Shown one piece after another: positions 26,623 through 36,318 of a DNA stretch of 64,000 nucleotides. The notes beneath the pieces are model-generated. The model was given only the letters and a program-made list of their open reading frames with translations. It was not told where the DNA came from and ran no database searches. The position numbers and the translations under genes are program-made. Positions within the stretch are counted from its first letter, which is position 1, and each line of letters opens with the position of its first letter. Source of the DNA: Cedecea neteri (GTDB taxonomy: Bacteria > Pseudomonadota > Gammaproteobacteria > Enterobacterales > Enterobacteriaceae); the NCBI RefSeq assembly GCF_000757825.1, contig NZ_CP009451.1:434001-498000 (forward strand), written 5' to 3'.

Positions 26623-29118
26623 TCACTCTCCCTTCAGAAGTTCAAACGTGACATCATCCATCGATATCCCTTTCAACAATTGAGTCTTGCCCTGTGCATC
26701 GGTTACCCCATCCTGCACAGTTCCATCTGGCAGCCTGAGCCTGAAATGTTGCCCTGATATTGGCTCACCACTAATGGGATGAAGCAATGCAAAACTTTCA
26801 TCAAACGTTGATGGCTCAAACGACTTCATCACACCCTGCATACTGCCGGTACCTGCCTTCTTTATTCCCGTGTTCTTAACCAGCAACTTACCCGGGCCGC
26901 CTATCTCAATATTCCCACCCTTAATTTTGATATAGCCGCCCCCGCAGATCAGCGTCAGCTCATCCTGTGCCGTCACCACCAGTTTCTTCCCGCTCGAGAT
27001 ATGCGTGTCCTGCGTGGACCAGGTGGTGATATTTCCCCCCTGCGCCTGAATATCTATATCGTTATGCGAGCTGAACAACTTCGCCCCTTCCCGGCTGTAC
27101 AGGCTGAGCTGCTTCCCCGCCGACAGGGTGACGTTCTTTTGTGCCCCCACATCCAGCTGTCTGCCCGCCGTCAGCATCAGATTGTCACCCGCCGACAGTT
27201 GCATGTCCTCGCCACTCACCAGGGCCATGCCTTTCGGCGCACTGCCCAGGATGACTTCTGCCTGCAGCTGTTCGATGTTCTCCTTCAGGAGCTTTTGCTG
27301 CCGGCTGACATCGGCCGCCAGCGCCCGGGCCTGCTGTGCGCTGGCCGCCAGGGATTCCATTTCAACTAACGCCGCGGACAACCGCGCGAGCGCCGCCCCC
27401 ATCTCCAGCACATCCCCCTGCGCCTTCGCCTGCCCGTCGGCCGAGATGAAGATGCCCTTCTGCGCCCGGATGGCGCCCCAGCTGTCCGTCCGGAGCTCAA
27501 AGCCCTCACCGCGTTGTTGCTGCTCGCTGTCGACGAGATGGCCGAGGTTCAGCTGGCTCTTGCCGCCGTATTCGGTGGAGACCTTGATGTGCTCCTTGCC
27601 GCGCTCGTCGTCGAGGCGGATTTTGTTGTTCGCCGGTGTGCGCAGGACGTTACGTTTGTAGTTGCGGATGGTGACGTGGTCGCCGTGGGCCGAGTCGTGC
27701 AGTACGCCGGCGATGTAGGGCCTGTCCGGGTTGCCGGCCTCAAAACCAATCGCCACTTCGGTGCCTGCCAGCAGCGGCAGGTGCAGGCCGTAGGTGTCCC
27801 CGGCATACGGCCGGGCCTGGCGCACCCACAGGCTTTCAAAGCCGGTTTCCCAGCCGTCGCGGTCAAACAGCATGTTGACCCGGTAACGGCCGTCTTTGTC
27901 GATATGCCCGTAGGTATCGTTTTCGGTGGTACTGGTGACGCGGGCGGGCAGCGTGCCCGCCATCACCGGCCGGTCGCCGGGCTCCGGGCGGAAGCCAAAG
28001 TCCGTGCTGTCCGGGATGCCGTCAAAATGCACCACAAAATCCCGGTCACGCCGGGCATGGCTGGTCATTCTGGTGATGACCACGCCCTGCACAAACACCG
28101 CCGCGACTTCATCCCCGCCGGTGACTTTCAGCACCTGGCCCGGGGAGAGCGTCGGGCAGGTGGTCGTGGCCCGGGTCTGCGTCTGCCCGTTCAGGTAGCG
28201 TTCATGCCGCAGCCGGGCGTAATACGCGCCCGATTCCGGGGCCGGATTGTGGTCATAAGCGCTGCCCGGCGTCAGGTAGTTGTCGGCGTAGTGATACGCC
28301 TCACCGTAGGTGGTGGTATCTCCCCGGGTCACGTCCACCTGCGTGTTCATGTCCTCCGCCGCCTGGCGGTAATTGTAATCGCGGGTGCTGACCTGCTTTG
28401 GCACCACACTGTGGTGGCACGTCATCTCCCACACCGAGTCCGCCCCTTTCGCATGCTGCCCGGAAGGCGGCACCGACGGCAAAGTCAGGCCTTTCTCATA
28501 GCCCTGCTGGCCGTCATAAAACTCCACCACGTCGATGTTGAGCCGCGTGTCGGTGGTGAAGCGGAACCAGATGCCAACTTCACCCAACAGGCGGGTGATG
28601 AAGCGCAGGTCGTCCTCGCCGTACTGCATCACCTGCTCGCGACGCGGGTATTCTTTTGAGAGTGAAAACACGAAGTCCTGGCCGCGCATACCGTGGCGCT
28701 CGCGCAGGATTTTTTCCACAATCTGCGGCACCGACATATCCTGGTAAATAGCGTTCTGCCGGGAGCGGTCGAGCAGCGCCAGCCGGGGCTGCAGCGTCAG
28801 GGCGTAGAGGCTCTCGTCGGCAGAGGTGCTGAGGCGTTCAAAGCCCGTCACCAGCCCCTGGATCACCCGCACCGGCTGCTGCATTTTAATGCCGTAACCC
28901 TGGTCGACCGGCGCCTGCAGCGTCAGCGAGGCGGCCTTCAGCAACATCATCTCTTTGCCAACGGCATGGTCGGCGCAGGTGAACTCTATCCGGTAACTGA
29001 ACGGCTTGCTGAGGGCTTCATCGCCCTGAAAGGCCAGCACGTCGAGGGCGGGCTCACAGCCCTTCACCGCCAGCAGATGGTGGTTATGGCTGAAATCTAT
29101 CGGGGGATTATTGCTCAT
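26623..29118 (-). CDS. vgrG: VgrG (TssI) spike protein with C-terminal extension
   Basis: This 831-residue trimeric spike protein has N-terminal gp27/gp44-like domains, a gp5-like OB fold (WVRQARPYAGDTYGLHLPLLAGTEVAIGFEAGNPDRPYIAGVLHD), and a DUF2345 beta-helix region (about 560-740). The last 80 residues (HPISGEPISGQHFRLRLPDGTVQDGVTDAQGKTQLLKGI) look like a small transthyretin-like domain. In enteroaggregative E. coli VgrG1 such a domain binds a Tle lipase, so this tail is a good candidate docking site for Tle3. No enzymatic C-terminal domain is seen. The start overlaps the clpV stop by 4 bases. Confidence 0.93.
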   Translation of the reverse strand: MSNNPPIDFSHNHHLLAVKGCEPALDVLAFQGDEALSKPFSYRIEFTCADHAVGKEMMLLKAASLTLQAPVDQGYGIKMQQPVRVIQGLVTGFERLSTSADESLYALTLQPRLALLDRSRQNAIYQDMSVPQIVEKILRERHGMRGQDFVFSLSKEYPRREQVMQYGEDDLRFITRLLGEVGIWFRFTTDTRLNIDVVEFYDGQQGYEKGLTLPSVPPSGQHAKGADSVWEMTCHHSVVPKQVSTRDYNYRQAAEDMNTQVDVTRGDTTTYGEAYHYADNYLTPGSAYDHNPAPESGAYYARLRHERYLNGQTQTRATTTCPTLSPGQVLKVTGGDEVAAVFVQGVVITRMTSHARRDRDFVVHFDGIPDSTDFGFRPEPGDRPVMAGTLPARVTSTTENDTYGHIDKDGRYRVNMLFDRDGWETGFESLWVRQARPYAGDTYGLHLPLLAGTEVAIGFEAGNPDRPYIAGVLHDSAHGDHVTIRNYKRNVLRTPANNKIRLDDERGKEHIKVSTEYGGKSQLNLGHLVDSEQQQRGEGFELRTDSWGAIRAQKGIFISADGQAKAQGDVLEMGAALARLSAALVEMESLAASAQQARALAADVSRQQKLLKENIEQLQAEVILGSAPKGMALVSGEDMQLSAGDNLMLTAGRQLDVGAQKNVTLSAGKQLSLYSREGAKLFSSHNDIDIQAQGGNITTWSTQDTHISSGKKLVVTAQDELTLICGGGYIKIKGGNIEIGGPGKLLVKNTGIKKAGTGSMQGVMKSFEPSTFDESFALLHPISGEPISGQHFRLRLPDGTVQDGVTDAQGKTQLLKGISMDDVTFELLKGE

Positions 29119-31766
29119 ACGTGCTCTCCTTGGGTACGGTCAAATTCCAGCCCGATCCCCTCATCCTCCGTCCAGCTTAGCGTCAGCGTCCGGGGCTTCT
29201 GTCGGGCTGCCATATGCATCAGCAATTGTTGACTCAGCACCGGTAAAATCTGCTGATTGAGCAGGCTGTCGACGTTGCGGGCCCCGCTATCCGGCAGCAG
29301 GCAGGCGGCGGTCAGCGCGTCGTACAGATTTCCTTCGATATGGGTCGACAGGCCGTAATGACGTTGCAGGCGCTGGCTGACCTGGGCGAGTTTCATTTCC
29401 ACGATGGTGCGCATTGCGGCAGAGGCCAGCGGCCGGTAAATCACGGTCTGGAAGCGGGCCAGCAGCGCGGGCTGGAAGTGGTCGCGCAGGATCGGGCGCA
29501 GCAGTTCGTGCAAATCGCCTTCCGTTGCCTCTGGCTGTTCCTCCAGCAGCTGCATGATAGGGTCGCTGCCGAGGTTAGAAGTCATCAGAATAACCGTGTT
29601 ACGGAAGTCAATTTCCCGCCCTTCGCCGTCGCGCATAAAACCCCGGTCGAAGACCTGATAGAACAGGTTCATCACCTCGCGGTGGGCTTTTTCAACTTCA
29701 TCCAGCAGCACAATGCTGTATGGACGTTTGCGGACGGCTTCGGTGAGGATCCCGCCCTGTCCGTAGCCGACGTAGCCCGGAGGTGAGCCTTTCAACTGGG
29801 AAACAGTGTGCGGCTCCTGGTACTCCGACAGGTTGATGGTGATGAGTGACTTCTCGCCGCCGTACAGCGCATCGGCGAGCGCCAGCGCGGTTTCGGTTTT
29901 GCCCACTCCGCTCGGGCCAACCAGCAGGAACACGCCCTGCGGGCCGTTTTCAGACGTCAGCCCGGTTTTCGCGGCGCGAAGGCGCTGAGCAAGCGCGTTA
30001 AGCGCAACTTCCTGCCCTACAACCCGCTTACCAATGGCATTCTCCAGCGTCAGAAGCTCCGCCTGCTCATCTTTCATCAATGAAGACAGCGGCACGCCGG
30101 TCCAGTCGGCAATCACGTTAGCCACGGTGCGAGTTTCTACGTCAATCTGTACCAGCGCGTCCCCCTGCTGCATCGCCGCCAGCTGGCGCTGCAGGTCGAC
30201 AAGCTCCGCCTGACGGCTGATGTCCTGGCGGCATTCCATCACCTGCTGCGCAAGGGACTTCTCCAGTTCAAAGCGACCTTCCAGCGCCTCAAGCGTGCTT
30301 TCCAGCTTGTTGCTCTGAGTATCAATCCGTTCAATCCGCTCGCCGGGCAGATGGCAGCCGGTGGCGATGTCTTCAAGCAGCGCCTGTTCTTCAAGCTCCA
30401 GCGCGGTGAGCTGCGCTTTCAGGACCACAATCTCTTCAGGCAGCGTATCCAGACTCATGCGTACACGCGCCGCCGCGGTGTCCAGCAGGTCGACGGCCTT
30501 GTCCGGCAACTGGCGGCCCGTAAGATAACGACGTGACAGTGTAACTGCGGCGCGCACGGCGTCATCGGTAATATGCACGCCGTGATGCTCCGCGTAGCGT
30601 GACTTCAGGCCTCGCAGCATCAGGCAGGCGGTTTCATCGTCCGGCTCGTCCACTTTTACCATCTGGAAGCGGCGCTCCAGCGCGGCATCGCGTTCGAAAT
30701 ACTGTTTGTACTCAGACCAGGTGGTGGCCGCGATGGTGCGCAGTTCGCCACGGGCCAGTGCCGGTTTCAGCAGGTTGGCCGCATCAGCTCCGCCAGCCTG
30801 ATTACCCGCCCCAATAATCGTATGGGCTTCGTCGATAAACAGCAGCACCGGGTCAGGCGACTGCTGCACCGCCTCAATAATGTTTTTCAGGCGTTGCTCA
30901 AACTCGCCCTTCACGCCGGCTCCCGCCTGCAAAAGCCCCAGGTCGAGGGTACGCAAGGTGACAGGCTGGAGGCTGACAGGGACGTTACCTTCGGCAATAC
31001 GTAGCGCCAGGCCTTCTACCAGCGCGGTTTTCCCCACGCCGGGTTCACCCACCAGGATCGGGTTGTTCTTACGCCTGCGGGAAAGGATATCCACCATCTG
31101 GCGGATTTCCGTGTCACGACCAAAAACCGGATCGATTTTCCCTTCACGCGCTTTGGCCGTAACGTCGAGAGTGAATTTATCCAGCGCGTTTTGCAGCGCC
31201 GGATCCAGGTCACCTTCTTTCGTCGCCCCCACCGGGCGGCCAATAAACTCAACTTCACTGCCGTGAGCGTGTGCCAGCTCAGCTTCCTGCTGCGCTTCCG
31301 GGCGTTCGTCAGACTGCGCGTCGAGCAGCGGACGCAGGCGCTCCAGCTGGCCCTGCCCGAGCGTCAAAAACGGCCACAGGCCGTCACAGCGCAGCAGGTT
31401 CTGTTTATCCACCAGCGCCATCATCAGGTGTACGCTCCGGATGTGTTCTTCCCCGGCAAGCGAAGCAATCAGCCACGCCTCCTGCAGCAGTTTCTGAACG
31501 CTGTCTGAAAGCTGAGGACGGCCGCGCACGGAACGCGGCAGTGCATCCAGCCATGCCAAAAGATCCTGCCAGACCGAGTCCATATTCCATTCGTAGCGGC
31601 GCGCCAGCACCGTCAGGTCACCTTCACCCTGCTCCAGCAGCTTCAGCAGCCAGTGCTCCGGCAGAATTTCCGCATGGGCGCGGGTCTGGCACAGAGAAGC
31701 CGCCCCTTCCATCGCACGGGCGCAGTAAGGGTTAAGACGACGCAGCAGGATGGCTGGATTTTCCAT
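29115..31766 (-). CDS. clpV: ClpV (TssH), sheath-recycling AAA+ ATPase
   Basis: This 883-residue AAA+ unfoldase disassembles contracted TssB/TssC sheaths. An N-terminal Clp-N domain (about 10-150) is followed by two ATPase modules: Walker A GEPGVGKT at 240-247 with Walker B LLFIDEAH at 308-315, and Walker A GPSGVGKT at 617-624. The long coiled middle region lies between them. It begins 177 bp upstream-side of the ERIC repeat that separates it from hcp, so it probably depends on read-through from hcp or on a promoter in that gap. Confidence 0.95.
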   Translation of the reverse strand: MENPAILLRRLNPYCARAMEGAASLCQTRAHAEILPEHWLLKLLEQGEGDLTVLARRYEWNMDSVWQDLLAWLDALPRSVRGRPQLSDSVQKLLQEAWLIASLAGEEHIRSVHLMMALVDKQNLLRCDGLWPFLTLGQGQLERLRPLLDAQSDERPEAQQEAELAHAHGSEVEFIGRPVGATKEGDLDPALQNALDKFTLDVTAKAREGKIDPVFGRDTEIRQMVDILSRRRKNNPILVGEPGVGKTALVEGLALRIAEGNVPVSLQPVTLRTLDLGLLQAGAGVKGEFEQRLKNIIEAVQQSPDPVLLFIDEAHTIIGAGNQAGGADAANLLKPALARGELRTIAATTWSEYKQYFERDAALERRFQMVKVDEPDDETACLMLRGLKSRYAEHHGVHITDDAVRAAVTLSRRYLTGRQLPDKAVDLLDTAAARVRMSLDTLPEEIVVLKAQLTALELEEQALLEDIATGCHLPGERIERIDTQSNKLESTLEALEGRFELEKSLAQQVMECRQDISRQAELVDLQRQLAAMQQGDALVQIDVETRTVANVIADWTGVPLSSLMKDEQAELLTLENAIGKRVVGQEVALNALAQRLRAAKTGLTSENGPQGVFLLVGPSGVGKTETALALADALYGGEKSLITINLSEYQEPHTVSQLKGSPPGYVGYGQGGILTEAVRKRPYSIVLLDEVEKAHREVMNLFYQVFDRGFMRDGEGREIDFRNTVILMTSNLGSDPIMQLLEEQPEATEGDLHELLRPILRDHFQPALLARFQTVIYRPLASAAMRTIVEMKLAQVSQRLQRHYGLSTHIEGNLYDALTAACLLPDSGARNVDSLLNQQILPVLSQQLLMHMAARQKPRTLTLSWTEDEGIGLEFDRTQGEHV

Positions 31767-31943
31767 GTTGTATTCTCTCCTGAATGGGGCCTGGACACGC
31801 TACCGCCCCTCGCTGTTTCCTGTTGTACAGGAGACCAAAGCGCACAAGGTCGGGCGGGCAGATTGTGGGTTTCTTTGCTCAACGCCCGCCACGCAGACGT
31901 TCAGCAAAATAGAAAAGCGGGCAGAATGGGCTGCCCGTCGGGC

Positions 31944-32070
31944 CGTTGCTCTAAAGAGTTCGCGTTGAAGCAAGGCGGCAGGCGAGTGCAGCCCCGGGAG
32001 CTTACTGAAGTAAGTGACCGGGGTGCATGAACGCAGCCAACGCCGCTACAGCGCGAAATATGACGAGCAA
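31944..32070. repeat. ERIC (IRU) repeat between hcp and clpV
   Basis: About 127 bp with the enterobacterial repetitive intergenic consensus core. It contains GAGTGCAGCCCCGGGAGCTT and AAGTAAGTGACCGGGGTG, close to the sequences matched by the standard ERIC1R and ERIC2 primers, with the inner inverted repeat CTTAC-TGAA-GTAAG. It begins near the TTGAAGCAAGGCGGC motif and ends against the hcp stop codon. Transcribed, it would form a long hairpin between hcp and clpV. The other 177 bp of the gap (31767-31943) show no gene. Confidence 0.85.
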
Positions 32071-32562
32071 TTACGCGGTGGCGCGTTCGTTCCAGCTATC
32101 GGAATGAATGATGTTGCCGTCTTTGTAGGTCCAGGTGATTTTTTCGTAGCGCAGCTCTACGCGCTCAAGATGGTTGTGTTTTTCTTTCGACGGATCTTTG
32201 ACGTCGTACATTTCAGGATTGACCTTCACCACCTTCACGTTTTCCAGTTTGGTGTTGAAGTACTCCACTTCCTGGCCTGCGTCGTTGATTTTGTACCACT
32301 TGAATTCAGCCGATTTCAGGGTCTGGCCGGTGGTCACCGCCTTGTACAGGTACGGGCTGGAGGAATCGATTTCCTTGGTGAACATGAACGGCGTGTGAAT
32401 ACGGGTGCCGGTCAGCTTGCCGGTATTGTTGTCCGTAGGGATGTACAGATTATGTTCCTGCGCCACAATTTCGATGCTGCCTTCGCGGTTCTCAACGTCA
32501 ACAGACCCTTTGATGTCCGCGCCGCCGTCGTCTTTCAGCCAAAGATAAACAGGGATTGCCAT
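32071..32562 (-). CDS. hcp: Hcp (TssD), T6SS inner-tube protein
   Basis: This 163-residue tube protein forms stacked hexameric rings that are pushed out on contraction. It begins MAIPVYLWLKDDGGADIKGSV and ends in the conserved LRYEKITWTYKDGNIIHSDSW, with no toxin extension. It starts 3 bp after tagL and is followed by the ERIC element. An RNA hairpin just after its stop could stabilise hcp mRNA, which is needed in far greater amounts than the downstream genes; this is inference. Confidence 0.96.
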   Translation of the reverse strand: MAIPVYLWLKDDGGADIKGSVDVENREGSIEIVAQEHNLYIPTDNNTGKLTGTRIHTPFMFTKEIDSSSPYLYKAVTTGQTLKSAEFKWYKINDAGQEVEYFNTKLENVKVVKVNPEMYDVKDPSKEKHNHLERVELRYEKITWTYKDGNIIHSDSWNERATA

Positions 32563-32565
32563 GGT

Positions 32566-34278
32566 TTACTTCTCCTTTTCATTGTGTAGAACGCCATCAT
32601 CCTGCGATGACGCTGGGATTTCGCCCGGTAGCAAGCAGGCGTTGGCCTGCGGTACCAGACTGATTTCGACACGACGGTTAAGCGCGCGGCCTTCCGGCGT
32701 GTCATTGTTTGCAATGGGGCGGCTCTGGCCATAACCCTGCACCGCAAAACAACTTTCCGGCACGTCGCCGGTGTCGTGCATCCAGTCGCGTACCGCTTCT
32801 GCACGCTTCAGGGACAATGTTTGGTTCAGCCGGGGGTTGCCGGTGTTATCCGTGTGCCCGGCGACCACAATCAGCCAGCCCGGCTTCGCTTTGATCCCCA
32901 CCAGGGAATTGACCAGCAGCTTGGTAGATCCCGTTTTCAGCGCGGCTTTTCCGGAGTCAAACAGCGACATGCTGTCGAGGCGTACGGTTTTAGGTGCCGG
33001 TTTTAACTTAGGCTGTGGTTTAGGTGGCGGAGCGGGCACGTACGAGCGGATAGCCTCCAGCAGAGGCATACGCAGGCGCTCCCCCTGATATAACCCCAGG
33101 CTCATCCGGGCAGGAATACCGTTACGGGCCCAGTCGTCCAGCTGTTCGGCATCTTCACGCAGAACCGCGACAGCCTCGGCCTTCGGGCCGTAATCCTTCA
33201 TCGGGATACGGTCATAACGGGCAATATCAAAACTCACGCGGTGTAACAATTGGGCATTGTTCCAGCCGCTGCTGAGCAACGCCGTCATCGCCGCCAGCGT
33301 GAAGATCCCGAGTGCGCATCGCCAGGCTCGGCCTCGCGCCGTCAGCCCTTTTCCCTCAGGTAACAGCGGCAGAACAAAATCCGGGAGCGGCGAAATCACC
33401 GTGCTGTCCGTGCCGACAGGCTGCCAGCCAGAGACCTGATGCATCGCGGTGTGTCGGGACAGCCACGCCGTCCAGAGCGAGGATGCGAGACTCCCGGCAA
33501 GAATCGGGCCCATTCCCCAAAGCACCGCGATGGGCGCAATGGCCGGCATATCGGGATTTTCATCCATAAACACGGCTTTGACGTGCAGCTGATACCAGCT
33601 CATAAAGCTGTTCATCAGTACCTGCTGCTGCATCGCCATCGCGCCACCCGTGGTCACCCACGCGGCAATCGAACAGGGCGAGGAAGATTCACGCCAGACG
33701 CGCACTCCTTCGCCGGGAATCGCCGCCTGCCAGAGCATGTCGTTCACCATCCCGCTGCCTGTCTGGCCATTCAACACCAGCGGCACGGCATGACCTGTTT
33801 CTTTGCGCAGCTGGCCTATTTGCCAGCGCAGGGCCAGCAGATGGCTGGTCAGGGCTTCCGCATCAGCGTGTTTCTGCGGGCAAACGCTGACCATAATCGA
33901 CAGCTGACGCCCCCAGTCAGGGCGCTGCTGTAGCACCAGGCGAACCACCTGTTGAAGATCCTGATGCTCTGCAACTCTTATCCAGCAGCCCTGCGTGACG
34001 GTCAACACCGGTGAAGAACGCGGCCAGGCCAGCGGCAGGTCGCCACAAACCAGTACCACGGGCTGGCGGTATGTGGCTTCCGGCAGGTCATCCAGGCACA
34101 GCGAGATATCTTGCTCAGCACGGCGACTCACGACGTACCACACCGCCGTAATCATCCCCAGGATTACCAGAAGGATGAGTACGGAAAACGCGCCGGAAAC
34201 AGGCAGAAAGCCCAGGCAGACCACAAGGCTCAGCATCGCGGCCCACAGCGCTAAACCTCGCTGCTGCGCTGGGCTCAT
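32566..34278 (-). CDS. tagL: TagL-like T6SS protein with OmpA peptidoglycan-binding domain
   Basis: This 570-residue inner-membrane protein has two N-terminal helices (about 9-48), a cytoplasmic domain, a third helix (about 343-360, CALGIFTLAAMTALLSSGW) and a C-terminal OmpA-like domain (about 430-550). The peptidoglycan contacts are visible in GHTDNTGNPRLNQTLSLKRAEAVRDWM and GRALNRRVEI. This is the layout of TagL, which anchors the T6SS membrane complex to the cell wall. Its proline-rich spacer (APPPKPQPKLKPAPK) precedes the OmpA domain. Overlaps of 4 bases with tssL and a 3-bp gap to hcp show tight coupling. Confidence 0.9.
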   Translation of the reverse strand: MSPAQQRGLALWAAMLSLVVCLGFLPVSGAFSVLILLVILGMITAVWYVVSRRAEQDISLCLDDLPEATYRQPVVLVCGDLPLAWPRSSPVLTVTQGCWIRVAEHQDLQQVVRLVLQQRPDWGRQLSIMVSVCPQKHADAEALTSHLLALRWQIGQLRKETGHAVPLVLNGQTGSGMVNDMLWQAAIPGEGVRVWRESSSPCSIAAWVTTGGAMAMQQQVLMNSFMSWYQLHVKAVFMDENPDMPAIAPIAVLWGMGPILAGSLASSLWTAWLSRHTAMHQVSGWQPVGTDSTVISPLPDFVLPLLPEGKGLTARGRAWRCALGIFTLAAMTALLSSGWNNAQLLHRVSFDIARYDRIPMKDYGPKAEAVAVLREDAEQLDDWARNGIPARMSLGLYQGERLRMPLLEAIRSYVPAPPPKPQPKLKPAPKTVRLDSMSLFDSGKAALKTGSTKLLVNSLVGIKAKPGWLIVVAGHTDNTGNPRLNQTLSLKRAEAVRDWMHDTGDVPESCFAVQGYGQSRPIANNDTPEGRALNRRVEISLVPQANACLLPGEIPASSQDDGVLHNEKEK

Positions 34279-34964
34279 TTCACGACCTCAGGCAATAGGG
34301 TTAACAATGTCCGATCGAGCCAGAGATCCAGTCCCCACCACAGGGCTGCGACGGCAAAAACGCTTAGGCCAATACGCACAGGCCACGATGCCAGCCAGCC
34401 GCCCATGGCTCGTCCTGCAGGGCTTTCGGCCAGTACAGGATGAGTCTGTGGATAGCTGAACGGAAGGACATGTTCACTGAGATCCTGCACGAGCTGCTGG
34501 CGCGCAGGATCGTTCAGCGAACGGAAACTGCCGAGAAACCCAAGCATCATGATCCGCTGGAAGCAGGTCACCACGGCATTGTTGGGTTCGGGCTGGCGCA
34601 AAACATCGCGCATCCGGTCACACAACGTGTCACCGGCGTCCATGGTGCCGAGAAAGTGCCCCAGCAGGGGAATGTGATACCACTGCACGCAGGCGTCGTC
34701 CTCCGCGCTGCGCCCTTTTACCGTTTCATCCAGCAACGCACACTGCGCGGTGAGGATAAGCAGACAGCTGGCTTCATCGAGATCGTTCGCTTTCAGCTCG
34801 CGCTGCACGCGTTCTACATCAGCAATACAGCGTTCCCACAGTTTTTTGCCATCGCCATCCTGGAATGTCGGGCCGTGCCGCAGGCTAATAACCTGCAGCC
34901 AGGTATTCTGCAGCAGCGCATCGATATCAATGCCCGCGGCGTTACCGCGTTTATGCTCATTCAT
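34275..34964 (-). CDS. tssL: TssL (DotU/IcmH), T6SS inner-membrane protein
   Basis: This 229-residue protein has a cytoplasmic helical hook-like domain followed by one C-terminal transmembrane helix (about 195-215, VRIGLSVFAVAALWWGLDLWL) and a very short tail. The conserved LILTAQCALLDETV and WYHIPLLGHFLG motifs are present. It recruits the baseplate through TssK and binds TssM. It carries no peptidoglycan-binding domain of its own; that role is served by the next gene, tagL. Confidence 0.94.
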   Translation of the reverse strand: MNEHKRGNAAGIDIDALLQNTWLQVISLRHGPTFQDGDGKKLWERCIADVERVQRELKANDLDEASCLLILTAQCALLDETVKGRSAEDDACVQWYHIPLLGHFLGTMDAGDTLCDRMRDVLRQPEPNNAVVTCFQRIMMLGFLGSFRSLNDPARQQLVQDLSEHVLPFSYPQTHPVLAESPAGRAMGGWLASWPVRIGLSVFAVAALWWGLDLWLDRTLLTLLPEVVK

Positions 34965-36301
34965 GTTCTCAGTACCGCAAAGAGTTCAAGTTCAGGCTCA
35001 CCGAGCATTCCCGGGACGTAAAACATGCAGGTGCCGCTTTGAAGCATTTCCGCCCCCAGCGCGTGGGAGACATCGAGGCTGAAATACTGGTTTTCCAGGC
35101 GAAGCGGAATGGCGGCGGGGACATGGCGCAGCGGCGTCAATGGCACCCCCACTCTGGACGAATTAACGATGCCCCGAACGTGATCCGGGCTGCCCACTTT
35201 GCACTGCCGTGGGAACTGCTCCTGCAGCTGCGCCACCGGCATCGGCGAACGTACAGAAAGGTAGTAATCCGCGCCTTCGCGCAGCCGGGGGTCATGCAGA
35301 CGGGCCTGCCAGAAGTGCAGCCGGGGATCGTATTCAAGCTCAATGGACACCACCCTGGACGGCAGGCTGGCCTCCAGCAGGTCCCCTAACAATTCAAACA
35401 ACGGCGGAAAAACGGCATTCAACCGATCATGTTGATAAGCCGGGATCGCGCTGGCCTGGTGCTCCAGAGAGAATGTCAGCAGGCTGCCTGCCAGGCGGGC
35501 AAGCTCAGGGTACAAACGCTCAGGCGGGCTTTGCAGGCTACGCTCGAACTGCCCCAGCACCGGCTCTGCGCTGTTCAGGGCGTTAAGCAGCCAGAAAAGC
35601 GAGACGTCGGCCACGGCAAAATCGGCCATCCGCTCATTGCTTTCACGGCGCATGGCCATCAGGCGGGCCAGCCTGGCGCGCAGCTGCGTCATCAGCTGTT
35701 CTAACTGGGTGACCAGCCAGCGGCTGCTCTGTACCGCCAGCAGCGGAGGAAGATAAGTCTCGTCCACACGCCAGGCGCCCTGAGAGTCCCGCTGCAAACG
35801 TGCGATCGGGCAGGTCAAATAGTCACTGTTGTCCTGCCCGGCAAAACGCAGCGTTAATTCCGGCTGCATCACCGCAATCTGGCGAGTGTCGTCCCCGAAG
35901 GTATTTCGGACATCCCGCCAGCGTTGGCGAAAACGCACCGGACGCTCGGCCACTTCATCAGGCTTCAGGCAGTTGCCGCCGTTGGCCCTCAGCAGCGGGA
36001 GCGCCAGAACCACCACCGCGTCCTGAGAGACATCCTCAAGCGAAATCGCCGGAGGCAGCGCGTCGGCGTTATCCGTATCAATCAGCGTCCCGTCCTGGAA
36101 ACGGATATGCAGATGGCGGGCCTGAAGCCGGCCCAGCTTTAGCAAATCAGGTTCGAAAGCGGCGCTAATCATTCCCCACGGGTGGGACAGGCCCAACTGG
36201 GCGATACATTCAGCGGACCAGGCCGCATAGGCGACCTGTTGCTGGAAGTGCTGGGGAGAGACCATCTGGCACCTGCCCCATAACGGTTGTTCCGTTTTCA
36301 T
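34961..36301 (-). CDS. tssK: TssK, T6SS baseplate-membrane adaptor
   Basis: This 446-residue trimeric connector links the TssEFG wedges to TssL/TssM. It has the N-terminal VSPQHFQQQ signature (residues 14-22), the RFQDGTLIDTDNADALPP shoulder region, a central helical bundle (about 200-300) and the C-terminal head (about 310-446). It overlaps tssL by 4 bases and starts 17 bp after tssC. Confidence 0.94.
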   Translation of the reverse strand: MKTEQPLWGRCQMVSPQHFQQQVAYAAWSAECIAQLGLSHPWGMISAAFEPDLLKLGRLQARHLHIRFQDGTLIDTDNADALPPAISLEDVSQDAVVVLALPLLRANGGNCLKPDEVAERPVRFRQRWRDVRNTFGDDTRQIAVMQPELTLRFAGQDNSDYLTCPIARLQRDSQGAWRVDETYLPPLLAVQSSRWLVTQLEQLMTQLRARLARLMAMRRESNERMADFAVADVSLFWLLNALNSAEPVLGQFERSLQSPPERLYPELARLAGSLLTFSLEHQASAIPAYQHDRLNAVFPPLFELLGDLLEASLPSRVVSIELEYDPRLHFWQARLHDPRLREGADYYLSVRSPMPVAQLQEQFPRQCKVGSPDHVRGIVNSSRVGVPLTPLRHVPAAIPLRLENQYFSLDVSHALGAEMLQSGTCMFYVPGMLGEPELELFAVLRT

Positions 36302-36318
36302 CGGCTTCCTGCCTTACG

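Noticed and set aside
27514..28659. Plus-strand open frame of 381 codons opposite vgrG
   Set aside because: Antisense to the conserved vgrG core; Val/His/Arg-rich with no domain or RBS.
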